From NCBI GenBank assembly GCA_020002185.1, contig CM034533.1, forward strand, positions 44,816,484 through 44,880,483: a DNA stretch of 64,000 nucleotides, given 5' to 3'. Below the pieces are notes generated by a model. That model searched no databases and had not been told where the DNA came from. It saw only the letters and a program-made list of their open reading frames with translations. The stretch is from Paraescarpia echinospica. Lineage: Eukaryota; Annelida; Polychaeta; Sabellida; Siboglinidae. Positions 1 to 33,100 of this stretch are shown in pieces. The translations under genes were made by a program, and so were the position numbers. Position 1 is the stretch's first letter. The number at the start of each line of letters is the position of its first letter.

Positions 1-1
1 G

Positions 2-20057
<20,056 letters not shown>

Positions 20058-20104
20058 AAAGGACAAACGGGATAGGATACATGGGAACAGCAACATGTGT
20101 TAGG

Positions 20105-20400
20105 GGTGGTCTCATAAAATAAATAAGTAAAAAATGTGTATTGTCTAAAACCACCTTTCTCCTATATCTATAAGTAGTGTGCAACTTGAGATTTTCACCG
20201 AACCAAAATGGCCTCCAAAACCAGTTAATATTTTGACGTTGGATTCCACTGATGTGACATTGTTGCCCAGGTACCAACCACCACATTGTCCGGTTCTCAT
20301 CCGCAATAGCCCAAATGTGTATTAATACATTTTTCACTCAATAGGTGGCATCACTGTATCAATTTCTTTCCGCCACTGACAACCAAATCACCACCCAATA
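20105..20400 (+). repeat. Dispersed repeat (family 3), abutting SLC35B1 3' end
   Basis: Contains CCAAAATGGCCTCCAAAACC and CTCAATAGGTGGCATCACTG, then GACAACCAAATCACCACCC, as in copies near 10060 and 46278. It begins within 60 bases of the stop codon and overlaps the candidate poly(A) signal. Confidence 0.55.
20118..20123 (+). promoter_or_regulatory. Candidate SLC35B1 poly(A) signal AATAAA
   Basis: AATAAA lies 61 bases after the stop codon, the only close signal, implying a very short 3' UTR. It falls at the left edge of a dispersed repeat that continues to about 20400. Confidence 0.55.
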
Positions 20401-20718
20401 ATGCTGTTTTCTTTGGTCTTTGCAAACGCCCCTTTCAGGAATAGTGGAGAAATAAGGAAGGTTAAGGCATGAGAGAAAAGATTCAAATTTAGTTAAGGAA
20501 TTGTGATAAGGCATACAGAACTAACGGTGGAATTGAGTAGGTAAATAAGGTAGATCAAGTTTTAGATTTTAAGTAACATCTAATTAGATTGTTATTAATG
20601 TAAGATGTTACAATTTCTTATAATATTAATTTATCTTTATGTGGTGTTTATGGCGGTAGAAAAGTAGATAGAGAGCTGTATGTTTAAACGCTGTAATTCA
20701 TTTGTGGTATCAAAAATA

Positions 20719-22899
20719 CAGCATAATACTAAGAGTTTCCTTGGAACACCTGTTGTGTGGTTGGAACTAAACATACAGCACAATACTAAGAGTTTCCTTG
20801 GAACACCTGTTGTGTGGTTGGAACTAAACATACAGCACAATACTAAGAGTTTCCTTGGAACACCTGTTGTGTGGTTGGAACTAAACATACAGCATAATAC
20901 TAAGAGTTTCCTTGGAACACCTGTTGTGTGGTTGGAACTAAACATACAGCATAATACTAAGAGTTTCCTTGGAACACCCAGTTGTGTGGTTGGAACTAAA
21001 CATACAGCATAATACTAACAGTTTCCTTGGAACACCTGTTGTGTGGTTGGAACTAAACATACAGCATAATACTAACAGTTTCCTTGGAACACCTGTTGTG
21101 TGGTTGGAACTAAACATACAGCATAATACTAAGAGTTTCCTTGGAACACCTGTTGTGTGGTTGGAACTAAACATACAGCATAATACTAACAGTTTCCTTG
21201 GAACACCTGTTGTGTGGTTGGAACTAAACATACAGCATAATACTAACAGTTTCCTTGGAACACCTGTTGTGTGGTTGGAACTAAACATACAGCATAATAC
21301 TAAGAGTTTCCTTGGAACACCCAGTTGTGTGGTTGGAACTAAACATACAGCATAATACTAACAGTTTCCTTGGAACACCTGTTGTGTGGTTGGAACTAAA
21401 CATACAGCATAATACTAACAGTTTCCTTGGAACACCTGTTGTGTGGTTGGAACTAAACATACAGCATAATACTAACAGTTTCCTTGGAACACCTGTTGTG
21501 TGGTTGGAACTAAACATACAGCATAATACTAACAATTTCCTTGGAACACCTGTTGTGTGGTTGGAACTAAACATACAGCATAATACTAACAGTTTCCTTG
21601 GAACACCTGTTGTGTGGTTGGAACTAAACATACAGCATAATACTAAGAGTTTCCTTGGATCACCCAGTTGTGTGGTTGGAACTAAACATACAGCATAATA
21701 CTAACAGTTTCCTTGGAACACCTGTTGTGTGGTTGGAACTAAACATACAGCATAATACTAACAGTTTCCTTGGAACACCTGTTGTGTGGTTGGAACTAAA
21801 CATACAGCATAATACTAACAGTTTCCTTGGAACACCTGTTGTGTGGTTGGAACTAAACATACAGCATAATACTAACAGTTTCCTTGGAACACCCTGTTGT
21901 GTGGTTGGAACTAAACATACAGCATAATACTAACAGTTTCCTTGGAACACCTGTTGTGTGGTTGGAACTATACAGTTTCCTTGGAACACCTGTTGTGTGG
22001 TTGGAACTAAACATACAGCATAATACTAACAGTTTCCTTGGAACACCTGTTGTGTGGTTGGAACTAAACTCACCCAGTTGTGTGGTTGGAACTAAACATA
22101 CAGCATAATACTAACAGTTTCCTTGGAACACCTGTTGTGTGGTTGGAACTAAACATACAGCATAATACTAACAGTTTCCTTGGAACACCTGTTGTGTGGT
22201 TGGAACTATGATACAGTTGGCTAAACATACAGAGTTTCCTTGGAACACCTGTTGTGGTTGGAACTAAACATACAGCATAATACAGTTTCCTTGGAACACC
22301 TGTTGTGTGGTTGGAACTAAACATACAGCATAATACTAACAGTTTCCTTGGAACACCTGTTGTGTGGTTGGAACTAAACATACAGCATAATACTAACAGT
22401 TTCCTTGGAACACCTGTTGTGTGGTTGGAACTAAACATACAGCATAATACTAACAGTTTCCTTGGAACACCTGTTGTGTGGTTGGAACTAAACATACAGC
22501 ATAATACTAACAGTTTCCTTGGAACACCTGTTGTGTGGTTGGAACTAAACATACAGCATAATACTAAGAGTTTCCTTGGATCACCCAGTTGTGTGGTTGG
22601 AACTAAACATACAGCATAATACTAAGAGTTTCCTTGGAACACCTGTTGTGTGGTTGGAACTAAACATACAGCATAATACTAAGTTTCCTTGGAACACCTG
22701 TTGTGTGGTTGGAACTAAACATACAGCATAATACTAACAGTTTCCTTGGAACACCTGTTGTGTGGTTGGAACTAAACATACAGCATAATACTAACAGTTT
22801 CCTTGGAACACCCTGTTGTGTGGTTGGAACTAAACATACAGCATAATACTAACAGTTTCCTTGGAACACCTGTTGTGTGGTTGGAACTAAACATACAGT
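20719..22899. repeat. 57-bp minisatellite, about 38 copies, 3' of SLC35B1
   Basis: Unit contains CAGTTTCCTTGGAACACCTG and GTTGGAACTAAACATACAGC. Most copies differ only at AAGAGT/AACAGT and CACCTG/CACCCAG. Truncated and rearranged copies lie at 21965-22280. Confidence 0.96.
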
Positions 22900-22919
22900 T
22901 CAAAGTTACCGCAGTCAAA

Positions 22920-25900
22920 TAATGAAAGGAAATTGATTACAATTTTTGTTAGTATTTCAGTAACATTCCTTGAAAATCTCACAGCAGCATGGGAATATTT
23001 TTTCTGTTTTGAGAGTATATTAAATTGTTGTAACACTTCATTAGAAACAGCAAATCGTGAGAGATTCTATTTTCTTGAGTAATTTTCTGTTTGACTGTCT
23101 GCTTATTGTGTATTGTAAATGTAATTTAGAGAAAATGCATTCAAGTATACCTGATATCTGTTATGAAATTACTTGATATCGTTTATGAAGTTCTGTATGT
23201 TTGAATAGGTTTATCTGAATAATATTGCCGTGTCATAAAATGTACATGTTGGACATGTTACGTGTAAGCGGATCAACTGAGTTAGTGGCACCTGTGCCGT
23301 AGATAAAATATTTCTTATATTAAACAAGTTATTACTTAACAAAGAGGTTGCAGTGGATGTCATTCTAGACTCCTACATTTTTGTGGGCCACTCTTTACAG
23401 CCTTATTGAAGTGAAGGGAGCATCAGTATGTTCAGTTATTAAAAGTGGACCATTATTTTGTGTTGCCCAAACCCTGGAAGGATGAAACCAGTCGTTGTGA
23501 TGGCTACAGTTATTGCAATGTGATCCACCTCACTGATGATTAATAACACCTCCATAAGATGTCTTCTAGTCAGGCCAGTTCACCCTGTTATATAGAGCCT
23601 GTTATTAGACAGGATCAGCATGTTCACATCTACATCGCAAGCTGGACTTGTTGATGCCAGATCAGTCGAGTGTTTTGTATTAAAGCAACTTCTGTGGACT
23701 GGACAATGATATAGCAAGCTAGTGAATACTACCTCGGCAATCAAAGTTTTCTTTGGGTAGACCACTTGGGTTTTGGGGAAATTAGATTAGGGAGCAAGTT
23801 TGTTAGTTTGCTGGATTGTAATTGTTGCCAGCTAGTCCAGATGCGACCCCGACCAATGTAGACATTGACCAGAAGCTCATTTCACAAAGCAGTTTTAAGA
23901 AAAAACCTTCATATGAAGGAACTTTACGGAGCTCCTTGCAACTGTTCACAACACGGCGTGTCTTCTATGATTGTTCCGAGTTACACAATCTAATCTAAGT
24001 CAAACGAACCGTCATATGGTACCAATGCTTTGTGGATCCGGCCCCAGGTCTCGTGTAGGTACAAGATAAATGTTGCAACACCCAACCACTACAGAATACA
24101 TAAATATCATGTATATGGTGCTGTCTAGTTTTAATCTATATTTCATCATGTTATTTGTTACTAAATATTTTTATTCTTGAGTTTACATATTTAATAGGGG
24201 CATATGTATTGAGGTACTTATAGAATACGTGATCGTGACTGGTCTTATTTGGTTAGTTGTCATCACTTATTTGCAGTTACGGTGTTTGCCACACTAACAT
24301 GCTGACCACTGCGTAACAACGAAGCCTGTGAATCCGTCGGTCAAATTAAAAGCATAGCAGCTATATGTCTGTTGAACAGTTACTTCCAGTGAAAGATGTA
24401 ACATCTATAAGTTGAACGTGTTTTGTAGAATACCAAGTGTTCTGAATCCAGTAATGCTTCCTGTCTTGAAGGAAGATAGAAAATACTCTGCTTATATGAA
24501 TAAGGTGCGAATAATATGTGATGAACTATACTGTTTTGTTCGAGTTATTTGTTCTGCTTATGTGTGCTTACAATCACTGGGTATTTGTTCTGCTTATGTG
24601 TGCTTACAATCACTGGGTATTTGGCTACATCCCTGTTAAGGCAACACTTAATTTTATGACGCAACATCAAAATGGTTTCAAATTACTCTTCCTCAAGTAA
24701 TTAAATGCCACTCAATACGACTCAACGTTTATTTCACCTCACAACCATTTCCATATTTTATATTGCATTAACAGTAAATTCACATATCAATGAGATTGCG
24801 AATGACACAGAATGTCGTTGTCGTTGCATACACAAGAAAACTTGAACAAAATACCCTGTATAACATTTTCAGCCCTAGCACAAAGAACATTCTCCAGTAT
24901 AGAGTGGATGACATTCCTTGTTCTAAGGGGAATAAGTTCTGACATAGCATCATTTGTTTTAGTGTGTGAAGTGATCTTTACCATAGGAAAGCAGTCGAAA
25001 AACATCAGATAGTCGTGGTTTACCAGAATGCTTGCGACAGAGAGAGAGAATACCGTAATGACAGTCTGCATTCTGGCACCATCTGTTTTAGGACACCTTA
25101 AAACTCTACAAAATTAACTGTTTTTTGTACATTATTTTCGGCTACCTCTGTAAAAATAATGTCTTTGTTCCTACGTAATTGAACGCCAAATTTCTTTTTT
25201 ATAAAGCGTAACTCCTTCTTACAAAGCTCTAATACTAGCAAGGAGTCAAATGAGACACATCGTCAGGACTTGTTCATGTTCGTAAATATTCAGGCAGCGT
25301 GTTGCTGAATTATTTTTCTGTACCACATATTTTTGGCCAGAATTAAATAATTTCTAGGTTGGTTGAATATATGCAGGCATTAGGGTAATTCTTTTGTAAA
25401 AACCTGAGAATTATTTTACTGTGGCAGACACACATTCATTCAAGACTTGGTTGTAAAAACAAATTGGCTCTGTCTTACGCAGGCATTTAACAAATAATCC
25501 GGAGCAGTTTGCATATTTTTTAGAACACAAAATGGTGCGTATGTTCTGTCACCTGCAACATTTTGTAATTAACTCATCCAAATTAACATGAATTTTACCA
25601 ACTACCCAAAAACCATCGGCAATGTTTTACTGAACTGGTCTAATTTATTAACCGTACCTGCCGGCTAGGCTACCTCCTAGTGCATGAAGACCTGATTTAG
25701 ACCAGTTAAGTAAATAATTACCTAACCATCACACACAAAGTAAACATTGGAATAAATGTACTAGTTGCACTCCTATGTAAATAGCAGCCTAGAACTAGTA
25801 TTTAACATGGTTACCGTATTCGTTCTATTAAGCGTACACGCCATAATTAGTGTACACCCCCTTTTTAGCAGCACCCAACGCCATGACAGTGATCTCAGTG

Positions 25901-26560
25901 TCAACCTTGAATGTTGAATCCATCGTTGTTTTAATTTCTACCAATATCATACTAGATTCAAAGCTTGGTGATGAAACAACATCGAAAGGTCCACCTAAAT
26001 GATCAGATTTCTACAGTGTTCTGGTAACCTGTTGCTCGTATGTGAGATACATAAATCACTTGTCAGTCATGTCTGCTGAGATGGCTGTACTCAGGACCCA
26101 CAGAAACCAAAGACAATGGGTAAACACCTCTGTACGCTTATTGGAACACAAAATTTGACATTTCCATTTCTCAAATATTTGCTAAGCGTACTGTATGCTT
26201 AATAGAACGAATGCGGTACCTGTTTTCTGATAAAACCTAAACAATATCACATAACCATGTAACATAAATGCAGCCCCTACAAAATGACAATCTTTAGGCA
26301 CATTCAGTACGCAACATAACTCAACAATGATGTGATTAAAGCTCTAACTCTGTCACATCTACCTTTCGTAAACAATGCAGATGAACACACCCAGAGTATT
26401 CATGTACTTTGCAATGGAAATGCTTTGTTCTTAACTATAAGATACTTTGACCTAATAAGTCAGGTTTTAATCAGTCGATATGTTTTTAAAGACTACCAAA
26501 TTATGTTGCTACCATTTTTGACCATGACCTTCAATAAGCAGATCATTTTGTAGCAACATT
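22920..26560. other. Intergenic region between SLC35B1 and SHMT2
   Basis: Convergent intergenic DNA. Only short frames without domains and one 36-bp duplication; no gene seen. Confidence 0.55.
24548..24619. repeat. 36-bp tandem duplication
   Basis: Two copies of TTTGTTCTGCTTATGTGTGC plus TTACAATCACTGGGTA, head to tail, in the intergenic region. Confidence 0.9.
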
Positions 26561-26570
26561 AACTCCTGTA

Positions 26571-26857
26571 TCACAGAGTTTGAACCAGTTTAATACATTC
26601 CCTTCTACCTATGAAACATTGCAGCATTAGTTCTATGAATCACAGAGTTTGAACCGGTTTAATACATTCCCTTCTACCAATGAAACATTGCAGCATTAGT
26701 TCTATGAATCACAGAGTTTGAACCGGTTTAATACATTCCCTGCTACCTATGAAACATTGCAGCATTAGTTCTACAAATCACAGAGTTTGAACCGGTTTAA
26801 TACATTCCCTTCTACCTATGAAACATTGCAGCATTAGTTCTATGAATCACAGAGTTG
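26571..26857. repeat. 69-bp tandem repeat, four copies, downstream of SHMT2 stop
   Basis: Period 69 bp from TCACAGAGTT at 26571, 26640, 26709, 26778 and a partial at 26847. Each full unit holds TTTAAT, reading ATTAAA on the minus strand. Confidence 0.95.
26589..26801 (-). promoter_or_regulatory. Four repeat-borne candidate poly(A) signals ATTAAA for SHMT2
   Basis: ATTAAA on the minus strand at 26801-26796, 26732-26727, 26663-26658 and 26594-26589, 200 to 410 bases after the stop. No AATAAA was seen closer; the next clear one is near 25644-25649. Confidence 0.4.
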
Positions 26858-27000
26858 TTTCCATCAGCTAAACCTGACATAAATCGCCGATATTCAAATC
26901 AAACCTACTAAGTCATTGCAAATATCCTTGCAGCCTATTTTCTATGGCAAGTTGCAGACAAACCAATCTGCCCTGATTATCCCATACTGCAATAAAGCTC

Positions 27001-27116
27001 TTATCCCGGCATGGGGAATTTCTGGGCAAATTCCTCCACTCTGGCCTTGAGTTCCTGAATCTTCCCGGTTACTTCCGAATCCTTATTGGCCACTTCCTTG
27101 AATTCCTTCAGGTTGC
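27001..27116 (-). CDS. SHMT2: SHMT2 last exon
   Basis: Acceptor CACAG. Encodes [20 protein letters not shown] and [12 protein letters not shown] with a TAA stop at 27003-27001. The FPMPG end is like vertebrate SHMT2. Confidence 0.95.
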
Positions 27117-30100
27117 CTGTGCAAATGAAAAGGTGGGGAGAATGTAATTAGACAATCTAGAACTAAAAGAAACAGTTTGTATTAGGGTTTATAAGAGAAA
27201 TACTACAAGTGATACCATTCTGTAGTCTTGCTGCTTAAAACCTCGAGACAGCTGTAAGCTTATAACTGAGAAACTCTTATAAAGTAGGGTATCCAGTTCT
27301 TAGAAATGATCAGCAACAGTACGTTTCAACCCCCCTGGTAGCCTTATTCATTTAAATATAAACATGATGATCATGGGAAGAATTCAGCAGTGCTGCGATA
27401 ATTACACAGAATTGTTTGTCACATAAAATTATATCTCCACTGTCTATCGCTATATACACTTTCATACAACTGCTGAACTGAGGCAGTGTGGGTTGAGTGA
27501 AATTGCCCATGCTTTGAAACAACAGCAAGAGGATGTTAAACACCGCCCTTTCATTTCCGAGTCCGATCTTCTAACATCTTTACAAACTATGCTCGATATC
27601 CCTATCAACTGTTCCTCAGAAAAGAAATGTTTTTGTTTTATTGAGCCTCCCAAGATACCCACCCCAGGGGGAAATTCGAAATGCATAAATCTATGAACCA
27701 CCTGAAAGGGCCCGCTAGCACACCTACTCAATTTTAGCCCCATGCATATGAAACTGATGCAGATATTCTGGACATACAGCATATCGTTTGTTTATAATAT
27801 GTAGAACATGCCCTGGTGTCATGTTTTGTCGACATTAATTATACATCAAGTTGATAATGGTAAAATACAAACCCTATAAACAAAACAACTCTTCATTGTT
27901 ATTTAAGGAGTTGGCTAAGTAAACTCGTAACATCTAGATAATTACATCAATACAACAAACGCTGCCTAACTTACTTCAGATATAAGAAAATAAATGTCAC
28001 CTGATTTCTGTTTTGCTACGAGACAGATATCAATACACTCGTCAAGGAAACCAACGATCTTATCAAAGTCGGCCTCATTCATCCCTCGCGTGGTCAGGGC
28101 TGGAGTGCCTGGAAGGTACAAACAACTGGCAGGTTACGCGTATGTATGCATGCATACACGCACGCACGTACGCACACAATCACACGCATGCATGTGTGGA
28201 CATACATTTACATAAATGTTCTTATATAGCATGGTATATAGTCCTCAGGACAATTCTATACAAAATACACTTACATTACACTTTCGTCATAATTGCTAGG
28301 ACATAATGTGTCACTTTTGGATTTAATAAGTTATTCGATAAATTAACTTATATAAATAAATTTGCAAATATAAATAAAAAAAATTGCAAAATACTGGTTA
28401 CCAATTCTGGCGATGGGATAATAAACGTAAGGCACACAGATATAATATTTCATCTACGTACAGACAGTACTCCTGGTAGGTCTCTTACACATTGTATGGA
28501 GGTCAGCTGAATCAAACTCATAACTGACTTCTTCGTACCACCTGTGAGAACAGTGCAGACACCCATCCGACTCGCACTCCAGTTCCAGCCAGGACGAAGC
28601 CCTCACGTTCCAGGAATCCCAATATAATTACCAATTCGACCATTCTCATGACCCGCTGAGCAGTATCTGTATTCATATACTTAACTACGTCTACTTACCA
28701 AACCACCAGAACTTGCCAGCAAGCGATATTATTACCACAGCCTATCTACAGAATTTCGCAAGGTGATCTGCCGGGTGTACCGAGTAATCATCAGCGCCCC
28801 CTGGCGTGTGAGGATGGTAGTACTCACCTAAGCGCAGTCCCCCTGGGTTCATGGCACTCTTGTCTCCTGGACACGTGTTCTTGTTGACCGTGATAGAACA
28901 CAGCTCTGCGACGTACTCCACTCGAGACCCGCCCAGACCCTTGGGTCGAAGGTCAAGTAGAATCAGGTGTGTGTCAGTGCCGTCTGGTGGCAGAAATAAC
29001 GGTCACTTTCAAATGTACAGTCAAACCTCAGTAATACAGCCACCTCACAATTAAGGTCACCCTAGGAAAGTCCCAAATGATGTTCATTTACAGTATACAG
29101 TGTAGTATATATTAATCCCGCTAATATGACCAGCTCGTTATTCATGTCATTTTTGTACTGACCCGAGGGTGACCATCATAGTAAGGTTCAGCTGTACATT
29201 AATTTCATAAAGTTTGGAAAGCAATTTTAGAATTTAAAAGAAATGTTTTAAATATGGGTAATAGCAAATTAATATTAGAAATTTAGACTGTTATAAAGGT
29301 GAGGCCTTTTGTTCTGAACATTTGTGATATTGAATGATGAAATATCCTATGAAATAAATTGATACAAAAAACTGATTTAAAGACTAAGTGAAATCAAATG
29401 TTAAATGTCTTTGAAACTTTGTATACATAAACTTAATACTCTTGTCAAGTAATGTGCCAAATATGAAGTCTATTCTTTGTGAATTCATGTCACTGAGCCT
29501 GTTCAAACATGGTCATTTGTGTGTCACAAAGCAACCAGCTCGTCACATGTTGCTGGTGTCCCCACAGGTTGGGCCACTTAGTGCACCCTGTCCTTTAGCA
29601 TTGTGAGCGGCGGCCTGTACATGAAATTGCAATTGTGCATTTCATATTTTTTGATATCACCATTAAGGTAATAATCTTATCTACAAGTTATTGCCATTAG
29701 AACATCGCGAATACTCAACCTGGCGTTATATCCGCTGCCACGTACTAAGTTATTGCCATTAGAACATCGCGAATACTCAACCTGGCGTTATATCCGCTGC
29801 CACGTACTAAGTTATTGCCATTAGAACATCGCGAATACTCAACCTGGCGTTATATCCACTGCCACATACTAAGTTATTGCCATTAGAACATTGCGAATAC
29901 TCAACCTGGTGTTATATCCACTGCCACGTACTAAGTTATTGCCATTAGAACATCGCAAATACTCAACCTGGTGTTATATCCGCTGCCACGTACTAAGTTA
30001 TTGCCATTAGAACATTGCGAATACTCAACCTGGCGTTATATCCACTGCCACGTACTAAGTTATTGCCATTAGAACATCGCAAATACTCAACCTGGTGTTA

Positions 30101-33100
30101 TATCCACTGCCACGTACTAAGTTATTGCCATTAGAACATTGCGAATACTCAACCTGGTGTTATATCCACTGCCACGTACTAAGTTATTGCCATTAGAACA
30201 TTGCGAATACTCAACCTGGTGTTATATCCACTGCCACGTACTAAGTTATTGCCATTAGAACATCGTGAATACTCAACCTGGCGTTATATCCACTGCCACT
30301 TACTAAGTTATTGCCATTAGAACATCGCGAATACTCAACCTGGTGTTATATCCGCTGCCACGTACTAAGTTATTGCCATTAGAACATTGCGAATACTCAA
30401 CCTGGTGTTATATCCACTGCCACTTACTAAGTTATTGCCATTAGAACATCGCGAATACTCAACCTGGTGTTATATCCGCTGCCACGTACAAAGTTATTGC
30501 CATTAGAACATTGCGAATACTCAACCTGGCGTTATATCCACTGCCACGTACTAAGTTACTGCCATTAGAACATCGCGAATACTCAACCTGGTGTTATATC
30601 CACTGCAACGTACTAAGTTATTACCATTAGAACATTGCGAATACTCAACCTGGCGTTATATTCACTGCCACGTACTAAGTTATTGCCATTAGAACATTGG
30701 GAATACTCAACCTGGCGTTATATCCGCTGCCACGTACTAAGTTATTGCCATTAGAACATCGCGAATACTCAACCTGGCGTTATATCCGCTGCCACGTAGT
30801 AAGTTATTGCCATTAGAACATCGCGAATACTCAACCTGGCATTATATCTGCAGCCACGTACTAAGTTACTGCCATTAGAACATTGCGAATACTCAACCTG
30901 GCATTATATCCGCTGCCACTTACTAAGTTACTGCCTTTAGAACATTGCGAATACTCAACCTGGCATTATATCCGCTGCCAAATACTAAGTTATTGCCATT
31001 AGAACATTGCGAATACTCAACCTGGCATTATATCTGCTGCCACGTACTAAGTTATTGCCTTTAGAACATTGCGAATACTCAACCTAGCATTATATCCGCT
31101 GCCAAATACTAAGTTATTGCCATTAGAACATTGCGAATACTCAACCTGGCATTATATCCGCTGCCAAATACTAAGTTATTGCCATTAGAACATTGCGAAT
31201 ACTCAACCTAGCATTATATCCGCTGCCACATACTAAGTTATTGCCATTAGAACATCGCAAATACTCAACCTGGTGTTATATCCACTGCCACGTACTAAGT
31301 TATTGCCATTAGAACATTGCGAATACTCAACCTGGCGTTATATCCACTGCCACGTACTAAGTTACTGCCATTAGAACATCGCGAATACTCAACCTGGTGT
31401 TATATCCACTGCAACGTACTAAGTTATTACCATTAGAACATTGCGAATACTCAACCTGGCGTTATATTCACTGCCACGTACTAAGTTACTGCCATTAGAA
31501 CATTGCGAATACTAAACCTGGCGTTATATCCGCTGCCACATACTAAGTTATTGCCATTAGAACATTGCGAATACTCAACCTGGCGTTATATCTGCTGCCA
31601 CGTACTAAGTTATTGCCATTAGAACATCGCGAATACTCAACCTGGCGCTATATCCGCTGCCACGTACTAAGTTATTGCCATTAGAACATTGCGAATACTC
31701 AACCTGGCATTATATCCGCTGCCACTTACTAAGTTACTGCCTTTAGAACATTGCGAATACTCAACCTGGCATTATATCCGCTGCCAAATACTAAGTTATT
31801 GCCATTAGAACATTGCGAATACTCAACCTGGCATTATATCTGCTGCCACGTACTAAGTTATTGCCTTTAGAACATTGCGAATACTCAACCTAGCATTATA
31901 TCCGCTGCCAAATACTAAGTTATTGCCATTAGAACATCGCAAATACTCAACCTGGTGTTATATCCGCTGCCACGTACAAAGTTATTGCCATTAGAACATT
32001 GCGAATACTCAACCTGGCGTTATATCCACTGCAACGTACTAAGTTATTACCATTAGAACATTGCGAATACTCAACCTGGCGTTATATTCACTGCCACGTA
32101 CTAAGTTATTGCCATTAGAACATTGGGAATACTCAACCTGGCGTTATATCCGCTGCCACGTACTAAGTTATTGCCATTAGAACATCGCGAATACACAACC
32201 TGTCTTGATATCCGCTGCCACGTACTAAGTTATTGCCATTAGAACATTGCGAATACTCAACCTGGCGTTATATCCGCTGCCACATACTAAGTTATTGCCA
32301 TTAGAACATTGCGAATACTCAACCTGGCGTTATATCCGCTGCCACATACTAAGTTATTGCCATTAGAACATTGCGAATACTCAACCTGGCGTTATATCTG
32401 CTGCCACGTACTAAGTTATTGCCATTAGAACATCGCGAATACTCAACCTGGCGTTATATCCGCTGCCACGTACTAAGTTATTGCCATTAGAACATTGCGA
32501 ATACTCAACCTGGCATTATATCCGCTGCCACTTACTAAGTTACTGCCTTTAGAACATTGCGAATACTCAACCTGGCATTATATCCGCTGCCAAATACTAA
32601 GTTATTGCCATTAGAACATTGCGAATACTCAACCTGGCATTATATCTGCTGCCACGTACTAAGTTATTGCCTTTAGAACATTGCGAATACTCAACCTAGC
32701 ATTATATCCGCTGCCAAATACTAAGTTATTGCCATTAGAACATTGCGAATACTCAACCTGGCATTATATCCGCTGCCAAATACTAAGTTATTGCCATTAG
32801 AACATTGCGAATACTCAACCTAGCATTATATCCGCTGCCACATACTAAGTTATTGCCATTAGAACATTGCGAATACTCAACCTGGCGTTATATCTGCTGC
32901 CACGTACTAAGTTATTGCCATTAGAACATCGCGAATACTCAACCTGGCGTTATATCCGCTGCCACGTACTAAGTTATTACCATTAGAACATTGCGAATAC
33001 TCAACCTGGCATTATATCTGCAGCCACGTACTAAGTTATTACCATTAGGACATTGCGAATACTCAACATGGCGTTATATCCGCTGCCACGTACTAAGTTA

